A stretch of 64,000 bases of DNA from Symbiodinium natans. Lineage: Eukaryota > Sar > Dinophyceae > Suessiales > Symbiodiniaceae. Where the stretch lies: contig CAJNDS010001280.1 of assembly GCA_905221605.1 (NCBI GenBank), positions 312,001 through 376,000 on the forward strand, read 5' to 3'. The notes under the pieces were generated by a model. It did not search any database and had not been told where the DNA came from. It saw nothing but the letters and a program-made list of their open reading frames with translations. Of the stretch, positions 21,238-29,362 are shown piece after piece. Position 1 is the stretch's first letter. Each line of letters opens with the position of its first letter. The translations under genes were made by a program, and so were the position numbers.

Positions 21238-22458
21238 CTCTTTGCGCTGGCACTGCATGAGGCTATGATTGCCGAAACAACGCGCGCAGACATGGGCACG
21301 GGGGCAGTTGGCCACCCGGCACTCCCCAAGGCTGAACCCGTAGCAGATGGCTTTGCCATCGGGCGTTTGGGCTTTGCCACCCTTGTCGAGAATGGCCTTG
21401 GGGACAGCCGCACGGTTGGCAGCACCTTTGCCTGGACCTTTCGGGGGGCGAGCAGGTGGGTCCTTGGGCGCAGGGGGAATCTTCTCAGCTTTATCATCCT
21501 TCTTGCCCTTGTCATCTTTGGTCTTCTTGCGCTTCCTTCCTCGACCGCCGCCACTCCCAGCAGCCGTGCTTCCACGAGGGATCAAGACGAAGGAAACGCG
21601 ATACGACGAGAGCGCTTCAAAGAGAGCGTCATCCATGGCGCGGGATCCGTCACTCTTGCGCCGGGGCCGGATTCCTTTCTCAAGCATCCACACATGAACC
21701 AAGCGGTCAGCCTCGACAACTTGATGCAGCTGGCAAGCACCCCCTGGCAGGGCGTCGGGGTTTGTCAGGTGTCGCATCAGCTCATTGACGTATTTTTCAT
21801 GTGCAAGAAAATCAACCACGTCTGCAAATGCCAGCGCCAGTCCTCGACGACGGAATGCTGCAGAGAGGAGCAAGGGGTTGTGAACTTGGGCGTCACACGG
21901 GAGCTCCTGGTCCTTGAGAACAAGCCGCTGCTGCTCCAGCTCGACGACACGGGCGAGGGGCTTGGCAAGGGCTACCTCGCTCAAGCGGGAGGTGCATTTC
22001 TCAGGGGCGATATACCTTATCTCATCCAGCGAACTCATGGTGCAGGCCAATTCCAACAGGGCCCGGCTGGGCTCCGCATCACCTTCTATGATCACACCGG
22101 AAACCTTGGCCTTTAAAGCAGCCATGCGTTTGTCGCGCTCTGCTTCTGCAAGGGGTCGGGCGGCAGAGGCACTGGGGTTGGTAACCTGGTCCTTGAGATC
22201 TGCCAAGGTAAGTGTTTGCGCCTCGAAGACGAGTCGGCGTACACTCGCAGCTTCCCCGGCTGATGCGGCGGGGATGGAGGTTTGGACCCAAGTATGCCAC
22301 TGATCATCGGCTAGCTGTTGACCTGGTTGGCCCACGCAATAAGCGAGCTGCCCAAGAGTCTCAAAACCCAGACGCGTCAAGGTACGTATGAGGGGCTCGC
22401 CGATGCGGAACAGCTTGCATCTCGCCTGAAAGTGAGCGGCAGACTCCAGCACAGACAT
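21235..22458 (-). CDS. Gag-like protein with CCCH and CCHC fingers (YR element 2)
   Basis: About 407 codons from the ATG at 22458 to a TGA at 21237-21235. A helix-rich N-terminal region is followed by a lysine/proline-rich linker, then a CCCH finger (CYGFSLGEC, NCPRAH) and a zinc-knuckle-like C-X2-C-X3-H-X4-C (CARCFGNHSLMQC) at the extreme C-terminus. The Pol frame continues in phase through the stop, whose context on the sense strand is GAG TGA CTA. The expected role is binding and packaging the element RNA. An upstream GTG at 22500 is in frame, but the ATG is preferred. Confidence 0.8.
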   Translation of the reverse strand: MSVLESAAHFQARCKLFRIGEPLIRTLTRLGFETLGQLAYCVGQPGQQLADDQWHTWVQTSIPAASAGEAASVRRLVFEAQTLTLADLKDQVTNPSASAARPLAEAERDKRMAALKAKVSGVIIEGDAEPSRALLELACTMSSLDEIRYIAPEKCTSRLSEVALAKPLARVVELEQQRLVLKDQELPCDAQVHNPLLLSAAFRRRGLALAFADVVDFLAHEKYVNELMRHLTNPDALPGGACQLHQVVEADRLVHVWMLEKGIRPRRKSDGSRAMDDALFEALSSYRVSFVLIPRGSTAAGSGGGRGRKRKKTKDDKGKKDDKAEKIPPAPKDPPARPPKGPGKGAANRAAVPKAILDKGGKAQTPDGKAICYGFSLGECRVANCPRAHVCARCFGNHSLMQCQRKE

Positions 22459-22832
22459 GGGGCTCTCACGCAGCGCACTCGAGAGGCTACTTAGGGGCAC
22501 CTACTTCACATGACAGAATGCACCCGAACAACTTCACATGACTGAGTGTAACTGAACATCAAGATGTCAATCAGGAATCAACACAACAAATCATGGCATG
22601 AAAGCATTGGTCATGTCGTCACCAACCTCGACTTGATGGGGGGGCGAGAGAGAACAAGCAGCCGACATGACTCACGTTCACTCATGCTCAACCCCCCCCC
22701 CCCCCTTGTCCGTGCACTCGACCGAAAAAGGCAGACAGCAGCATGACAGTTGTGAGGGCGCAACACTTCATTGCAGACCCTAGGTCGACTACTTACCTTC
22801 GCAAGCAGAGGGACCCGACTTTTCCACAACCG

Positions 22833-24995
22833 TCAAATGCATCGCCGGCAACCTTGACACTCGACCGCATCCAGGTCAGCATCCTCGGCAACTCTGTACG
22901 CATCGGAGCGCACACGTCCGCATGCAAGAACTTGAAGGCACGCATCAAGATTTCTTTGGCCGCGGACCAAGTGCAACTTGCGGGAACGACGGTGGATCAC
23001 CCAGACGTCGGACTCATCCCGTGTCTCAGGCAGAAAGCGGCGGGCCTTTTTGCTGAGGGGAGGGCTTGAGGAAGGGGTCCCACTGTCCGAGCTGCTGCTT
23101 CGGGAGGCCTCAGAAGCGGAGGAATCCTCGCTGCTCTCATGCGCAGACTCCGCGGCTTCGGAGGCGGAATCTTCAACTTTGATGGCTCCGGAGGGTCGCA
23201 CCACAGGCAAAATTGGTGCTAGGCCAGGAGAGGCTTCACAGGACTCGCTCCAGAAAGCGCGCAAAGGAGCATCTGGCATGAACACCCCAAGAGCCACCTG
23301 ATGCAACAAGCGAGAAAAGGCCAACGACGGGGCCGCGCTGAGGTCACGGCTGTACACAACCTCAGTCGTGAGTTGATTGCGAGCATGCCGACCCAAGACA
23401 GCACAAGTATCACGGTCCATGCCAGCGCGCGCGCCAGCCTTGGATGCCCAGGACAGGCCAGTGACCTTGAGGGAATGGGAGGACACGCCGGAGTCCTCAG
23501 GCAAATCGAGGGCTTGACGAAGCATCCTGGACACTTCTTGCGAGGACACGGGGCGAGCACAGAGGGCAGAGCACTCAGCATCAAGGGGTGGGCGGAAAAT
23601 GGGCCCGTCAATCTTGCCAATTAAACACAGGTTAACAGCTTCAAACGCCTGGATTGCAAGAGGCAGCCAGGGACGAGAGACCACTCCCTGTGCAGGGACC
23701 AAGATATGCAAAAACTGCGCTTTCTTCTTGGCGGTGGTCGAGGTCTTGTGACGACCTGTTCGAATCTGCAGAAAGCCCGAAACACCATCGAAATCGCACT
23801 CCAGGTCCCAGATGCACTGCAGGTCAGAGTGCCGACATCGTCCATAGACGGCGATCAAGGCATATGCAGCGAAGCAACGCAACAGGGGGTCGTCACTGCC
23901 TTCGAGAAGTTCATGCAATTTGCGAACCTGATCAACTGTTAATGCACGAGCCTGCTTGAGCCAACGGGTCTTAGCAGCCAACTGCTGACTGGCACCGACG
24001 ATGCGCCGGCTAGAAATGCATACCTGCACATCCACCTCAAGGACGTAGTGCAAGAACCGCATGGCAGAAAGCAACGTCGAACCGCTGGTCGGAGGCTTGT
24101 TTTCTTTCTTCAAGTACTGAAAATGTTCCCAAACAAGAGTCTCTTGGAACACACCCGAGAAGGACAGATTTGCAAGGGGCTGACCATCGACCCAACGAAG
24201 ATAGGCGAGGAGGGAATTGGCCCTCTTGATCAACGTGTAGGGGCTGCGGAGCCCCGTCCTGGCCTCAATGTCCTCAGGGTCGGGCGGCTGTCCTGTGCAC
24301 CGTTCCACGACGACACACAACTTATTGATTGCAATGTGAAGCAAACTTCCAAGGGTCTCATTAATATCGCAGTCAGCAACATTAGAAATCGTGGTTTGAA
24401 AGAATGACTTCAAGTCGGTCACATGCTCCAAGCACTCGACCAGCCGATCAGGCGTGCTCACCTCTGGCGGTAACAAGGGCTCCAAGGATGGGGATTGCAC
24501 AGCAAAGTCGGCATCATCACTGAAAATGCACTTCATAGGACCTTGCTCCCACGGCAGACGGATTTGCGTCAAATTTCGGGATGCAACAACCTGTTGGCAA
24601 ACAATCTGATCAATGAAGCTGGTGTCAACGCGGGACTCGAGAGGTAAACCTGCACAACCCTCAGAATCAGGATGACGGGTGTCATCTTCAGGGTCAGGAG
24701 AGCAAGCCCCCAGTGGGCCAACACCTGCATCTTCGGCGACGTTGAAGTCGCCATCGGACACTGAGACATTGTCGGAAAGAACAGAAGCAGTCCCTAAACT
24801 CCCCCCAACAGAAGCATTCCCTAAACTCCCCCCTTTATCCGAAAGCACAGTCAGCGGCCCAGGCGCAGGGGCCTCGAGGGCAATCACTGCACAGGCAGGC
24901 AAGGTCGGGGGCTCAGGCGGGAAAGGATGCTCCGCGACTGCGACCCATCTGCTGGCGGAACCAGAGGCTTCAGTAGCACTGGCCGGATCGGACAT
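22833..24995 (-). CDS. tyrosine recombinase of YR retroelement 2
   Basis: About 720 codons from an ATG at 24995 that lies 2 nt after the stop of the small upstream ORF (TAAGCATG), so reinitiation is plausible. Residues 1-130 are low-complexity and acidic. A core-binding helical domain spans about 240-340 and the catalytic domain about 350-560. Candidate active-site residues are R388 (GRCRHSDLQ), H507 and K510 (SHSLK), H537 (LGRHARN) and Y548 (VVYSRD). A Ser/Glu-rich segment follows, then a C-terminal cysteine cluster (CQGCRRC), also hinted at in the first recombinase. Role: integration of circular cDNA without target duplication, which matches the clean insertion seen here. About 370 nt separate it from Gag (22832-22459); they hold only a C run (22691-22706). 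Confidence 0.87.
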   Translation of the reverse strand: MSDPASATEASGSASRWVAVAEHPFPPEPPTLPACAVIALEAPAPGPLTVLSDKGGSLGNASVGGSLGTASVLSDNVSVSDGDFNVAEDAGVGPLGACSPDPEDDTRHPDSEGCAGLPLESRVDTSFIDQIVCQQVVASRNLTQIRLPWEQGPMKCIFSDDADFAVQSPSLEPLLPPEVSTPDRLVECLEHVTDLKSFFQTTISNVADCDINETLGSLLHIAINKLCVVVERCTGQPPDPEDIEARTGLRSPYTLIKRANSLLAYLRWVDGQPLANLSFSGVFQETLVWEHFQYLKKENKPPTSGSTLLSAMRFLHYVLEVDVQVCISSRRIVGASQQLAAKTRWLKQARALTVDQVRKLHELLEGSDDPLLRCFAAYALIAVYGRCRHSDLQCIWDLECDFDGVSGFLQIRTGRHKTSTTAKKKAQFLHILVPAQGVVSRPWLPLAIQAFEAVNLCLIGKIDGPIFRPPLDAECSALCARPVSSQEVSRMLRQALDLPEDSGVSSHSLKVTGLSWASKAGARAGMDRDTCAVLGRHARNQLTTEVVYSRDLSAAPSLAFSRLLHQVALGVFMPDAPLRAFWSESCEASPGLAPILPVVRPSGAIKVEDSASEAAESAHESSEDSSASEASRSSSSDSGTPSSSPPLSKKARRFLPETRDESDVWVIHRRSRKLHLVRGQRNLDACLQVLACGRVRSDAYRVAEDADLDAVECQGCRRCI

Positions 24996-24997
24996 GC

Positions 24998-25321
24998 TTA
25001 AGAAGGCAAAGTGAGCAATACGCGAAAGCAAGCGTGAGGACCTTTGGCTGTGCAGAGCAGCGAGGGCCAGCTGCGGAAAGGAAGTGCCAGCAAAATCCTG
25101 GAGCCCTCGCTCTGGCTCAGAAGCACGGCAACCAAATTGCTGTCAACGACCCAAGACCAAAGGCCGGTGGGAGCGGCAACCTGATCACGCAGCAGATCGT
25201 CGTAGAAGGCTCTGGGGCGCAACAAAACTGGCCGAAACGGCGGCAGAGGCCCTGCAAGGATCAAAACGCGGTCGTCGCTCGAAGAAGAAGAAAAATCCTC
25301 AGAGCTGTCAGAACCGCTCAT
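24998..25321 (-). CDS. small ORF upstream of recombinase, YR element 2
   Basis: About 107 codons from the ATG at 25321. The N-terminus is serine/aspartate-rich (DSSEDFSSSSSDD) and the middle contains LLRPRAFYDDLLRDQ. It ends TAA, then GC, then the recombinase ATG. Its position matches the coiled-coil ORF of element 1. It may be a short product or a translational leader. No family recognised. Confidence 0.5.
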   Translation of the reverse strand: MSGSDSSEDFSSSSSDDRVLILAGPLPPFRPVLLRPRAFYDDLLRDQVAAPTGLWSWVVDSNLVAVLLSQSEGSRILLALPFRSWPSLLCTAKGPHACFRVLLTLPS

Positions 25322-25438
25322 AACAGGGCCAAGGAACACACCATCCGCCAGTGGCCACGCCACTGGCTTGCACACGGCCTAAGGCCAGTCCCTTAGCACC
25401 CCTTACGAGACCTCTACTCTAGAACGCAGCCTCAGGCC

Positions 25439-25660
25439 CAAAGAAAATTTTCTGCATCTCTCAGCTGTCAGCCACTGTTACCGGGCATGAAGACTGCATA
25501 CAAGCTGTCAAGGTGACATGCAGAGAGAACATGAAAGATGGGCATGCAGAAAATTTTGAAAGCACTGTGAAAACTCTTTTTGTTTTTCTTAAAGGCACGG
25601 TTGCAGGCAACCTAAGCGTTCGCTCCTCACGAAGGCGCTATCAACAAGTTGACAGCAAGC
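25439..25660. repeat. split direct repeat A1 (element 5' end)
   Basis: 222-bp match to A2 (16418-16639). It is the outer 5' end of the element on the minus strand, which begins GCTTGCTGTC. Confidence 0.85.
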
Positions 25661-25726
25661 AGCAAGTGCCCATAAAACCACTCACCAGACAGTGAGAGCC
25701 AACATCTTCAAACAACCTCCAGCGGC
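25661..25726. repeat. ~1.04-kb tandem repeat, copy 1, right part
   Basis: AGCAAGTGCCCATAAAACC... continues the copy interrupted at 16068. The same text follows 26699 in the uninterrupted copy with a few differences. Confidence 0.85.
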
Positions 25727-26766
25727 AGACAGGAACTTTCGTCTGCACGCTGCGAGGCGTAGCCACCCGAAGGGGCCGTTGGTCAAGGTGAAACTAAACT
25801 AAAAATTACCTCGCTTGAGGTGTTGCGTTCTCAGCTAGGCCCTCTCTCAGCTGCAACCCTCAGCACTCGCGAGGCCGAACTTTGCCCTCCGCATGCATTG
25901 CTGTTGAGGCACTTGTTGTGGCATCAGCCTCCGTAAGTTTGGCAATCCCCACTCAGCACTGGATGTTCTGTTCGAGGCATATTTCCTCAGCGCATGCGAG
26001 GCCGCAAAGTGAAACACGTGAGGTATGAAAAACTGCTACTCCAGGTTCGTCCGCAGCTCCGGCTTTCTCGCACTTACTAACCGTGCCTTGCAGCCTCCCC
26101 CAAAGTAGCGTCACCCTGGCTTTCTCGCTCTTACTCACCAGTTGACCAATAATGCATCTCACGCGGTTGCTTCATGGTAAAACTGCAGCTCGAGGTCCCG
26201 GCGTTCTCGCTCTTACTAACCCGGACCGACACTGCAGAGAAGCATTGACTGTTGTTCCCTCAGCGGAGGCGAGGCCGAACAACCATTCCGCTGCATCAGC
26301 GCAGCCAGGCCCTCAGCTCCTCACTGAGCCAGGGCTCTCTTTAGACAGAGTTCCCTTGCTGGCAAGCCCTCTATCTCTATGTGACCCCCGCGGTGCCACG
26401 TATAAGCAGCTGCACCGCGTGTCTTAGGACCACAGTTTTCATTCGGATTTGTTGTTGTAGGCCTTCCAGTGCTTGAGGCCGAATCCAAACACCACATCTC
26501 ACGTCACAAGGCTGGCAATTTGGCTCCAACATCTGAAGATAGTAACACATACTCTGCGTGGCGTCCGCGTGAGCTAGCCTGTCCTTTCTTTAGGAGTTCG
26601 GCTCCTTTCATCGCTTGTCTTACCACAGGTCTCTTTCGGTGGCCCGTACTCAGCAGCCAGCACATGTACCATCCTCAGACGCCAGAGCCGCCTTGCCCCA
26701 GCAAGTGCCCATACAAACCACTCACCAGATAGTGAGAGCCAACATCTTCAAACAACCTCCAGCGGC
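25727..26766. repeat. ~1.04-kb tandem repeat, copy 2 (empty site)
   Basis: Intact unit equal to 15095-16068 plus 25661-25726. The pre-insertion target of YR element 2 is preserved at 26699/26700. It contains several CCTCAGC...GCGAGGCCG hairpins and starts with GACAGGAACTTTC, which is also the end of the copia LTR. No convincing ORF. Confidence 0.85.
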
Positions 26767-29231
26767 CGTGCCGCGAGGACCTAAACATCTGCAAGGTTCC
26801 GCCTTGTCTGTGTGCACGGACAGACCCCAGCCCTTGCAGGAGACGTGGATGTAAACAAAAGCAGGCCTGCCATGTCCAGCAGGCTGATTACCATTGGTTG
26901 CCTTCAGATGGGAAAAGCGCGAAGATCGGGTAACCTCCATCTGAATCCTTTCCGGCCAATACCAACCCTTACAAACCCTCAGCACGGAGCGAGGCCGAAG
27001 GAGGCTTCTTGGACTATTGGTTTTCCGGGGAGCAGCCACCACCAGCTGCTCTTCAACTTGCACTGCGCCGCACCACAGTCCTACTGCAAGTTCCTTGGCA
27101 ACGGTTTCTCAGTAGCACCAGTCAATGAGCTTTACGACACTGATGCCTCTGGTTATTTATGTCCAGGCAGATCCACCAGGGTTGGGCCAAATCTTTTCTA
27201 CCTGATTCTACCTGCGAAGAAAATCCTGTTGTGCTCAGCTTGCAGATCCCCGAAAACCTGCAAGCTTGGGCTCGAGCACACCGCAATTGTTCGGGACACT
27301 CCTGTCGCCACTGCAAGGATGCCTCTTGCAGTGCGACGTTGGCCTGCACTGTCTGCAGCGTGCCTGGCCGTTTCCCCCCGTGTTTCGGTCTCACCTTCGT
27401 TTTCCACACAAGTGAGCGAGGAACCCAAACTCACCTTCAGCACAGCCCTCAATCCAAATGAGGGTCGGTGGGTTTTGCTCACCCAGAGACAGCAGGAATC
27501 TCTGGTGAGCAACAGGCTTGCGTCACCCCTCAAGCAATGCGAGGCTGCAACTCTCACTGTGACCCAGAGCAGACTGTAGGCCACAAGGTTCCCTCAGCAA
27601 CGCGAGGACGAAAAGCTTCCCTCTAGCGAAGCGAGGCCGAAAACTGTGCACTCACGCCCTTCGTCGACGGCAGCAGTTGGCGGGCCGCCGCTCTATGACA
27701 GCTTAGCCGGTCAGCCGGCCTACGAGCAAACACAGTTTTGCCAGGCCTCAAAACGGAACCTACCCTTAGTTACAAGCCCCAGGGCCAGCCACAACGGCAC
27801 TAAAGACGCTCTCTACCTGAGCACCCCACCGGGGTTGAGCCGAAACCTTGAGCCAGACAGGAACTTTCACGTCTGCACGCTGCGAGGCGTAGCCACCCGA
27901 AGGGGCTGTGGGTTCAAGTGAAACAAACTTACTAAAACTGTGGGGTGAAACTGCCGGTAAGTTCCCCCTCTCATTCCTTGTCCTCGGTTTTGACGTACCG
28001 CTACCCTCAACCGAAGTGAGGCCGGAATGTCCTTTTGACCAAGTCGTTGCCATTGGCTTGAAGACTTTGGCCAAGGCAAATTGCCTGTATGCTTGCACAT
28101 TCTCTGTGTTGTCTATTCGGGAGGCGATCCATGCCCTCGTTCGTGGAGGCCGCTATCCCTCACCGAATGGAGGTCATTCCTTTAGACCCAGATGCTCGTT
28201 CTACGAGCCTCATTGCATGTCCTGAGTGCTTCCATCCACCCCTCAACCGTAGTGAGGCCGGACATGTCTTCAAACCAGGTCATGGCCCAAGGCTTCATGG
28301 ACTCTGGTTACGGTGGCTGCCTCTTGCATGCACAGGGCATACTTCCTGTGGCTTTTGCCGGGAGGTGATCCATGCCCTCCGATTCTCAGAGGCCGCTATC
28401 CCTCTACCGGCGGGGTGGTCAATCCCCATACATAGACCGTTCCATATTGATTGAGGCCAATTCTGCACTTTCTCGTCATCTCACCTTGACGGATCCATGC
28501 CCTCGATTCACACATCTCCAACACGAGCCAAGCAGGAGGAACAGGTGAAGTACCTGCCCAAACATACCCCTTTTTAGGCTGGAGGACGCTAAGCGACCGA
28601 AATCGCCGCTACGCACCGGTGACCCCACGCCACACACCTTCAACAGGTGGCCGGTACAGGCGCCTGACAGGGGGCCGGGCAAGGTGCCGACAACCAGGTC
28701 AAACCCACCCTGCCTGTGAGGATATTATGTACGAGGCCGCTATCCATTGTGAGACTTGACATTCTCATCCAGCCGTAGCCATTGTTCCAAAGACAGTCGG
28801 CTGGCTCTCTTGTTTGCCACCAAAACTCCATACTCTCACTTGGGAGTCGATTTCCCTCAACCGAAGTGAGGCCCACTCTGCGACCACGGTTTAGCTGCAT
28901 GCTTGGTCCTTGTGGGCATTTCTGAAAGCAGTTACAACGAATCCTCCACGGAGTACGTCCCGGCTAATCCAGGGTTCTCAGCAGCTCCGGTGTTCTCGCA
29001 CTTACTAACCGTGCCTTGCTGTTCTCCCCAGAATCGCCCTGGCTTTCTCGCACTTACTTACCAGTCGACGTATTCCTCACACAAAGTTCACTGCCATTGG
29101 GACTCGAGGCTTTTCCAGTGCATGCTGGTTCCTGCCCTTTGCTGGCCTCCATGCCTGGCCAGTGTCCCTCATCCATATTCTGGAGTTTGCTCTTTATAGC
29201 TCACATTCCCTCAGACCAAGTCGAGGCCGAA
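26767..29231. repeat. degenerate repeat field with recurring short hairpin
   Basis: No gene recognised. Fragments of the 1.04-kb unit recur in diverged form: GACAGGAACTTTCACG plus GTCTGCACGCTGCG at 27856-27885, and TCTCGCACTTACTAACCG near 28996. A 17-22 nt fold-back of the form CCTCARC-N-GAGGCCGRA recurs near 26977, 27528, 27592, 28007, 28240, 28855 and 29210, in addition to the copies in both tandem units. Confidence 0.6.
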
Positions 29232-29247
29232 GACAGGAACTTTCACA
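29232..29247 (-). repeat. 3' LTR remnant of the copia element
   Basis: On the minus strand TGTGAAAGTTCCTGTC matches the U3 start of the inverted LTR at 39188. Beyond this 16-nt match the sequence turns into the hairpin-rich repeat field. A G-rich tract (AAGCGGGGG) immediately upstream is a plausible polypurine tract. Confidence 0.45.
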
Positions 29248-29362
29248 CCCCCGCTTGGACTGTGATGCCTCAGAGCCACGCACTTCTTCACAGCTCGGTG
29301 TTTCCAGTGCTTAAACATCTCATCCCAGGCAAAGTCCGAAAGCGAGCACTCCTACTGCCGAC

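Larger units (their letters stand above)
16069..25660 (-). mobile_element. complete YR retroelement 2 with split direct repeats (9,592 bp)
   Basis: Boundaries are set by comparison with the uninterrupted second tandem copy: target ...CTTGCCCC | AGCAAGTGCC... is split exactly at 16068/16069 and 25660/25661, with no target-site duplication. Minus-strand order: repeat A1 (25660-25439), small ORF, recombinase, Gag, methyltransferase-RT-RNase H, repeat B1 (16900-16640), A2 (16639-16418), 91 nt of extra sequence, B2 (16326-16069). This A1-body-B1-A2-B2 arrangement is the split-direct-repeat structure known from Ngaro- and PAT-type tyrosine-recombinase retrotransposons. All four ORFs are open, so the copy looks recent. 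CTTGCT occurs both at the element end and in the target, giving 6 nt where strand exchange could lie. Confidence 0.88.

Noticed and set aside
15095-26766. The two ~1-kb repeats as LTRs of the 9.6-kb element
   Set aside because: The right-hand copy is complete while the left-hand copy is split by the element. The true termini are the A/B split direct repeats, so the 1.04-kb unit is the target, not an LTR.
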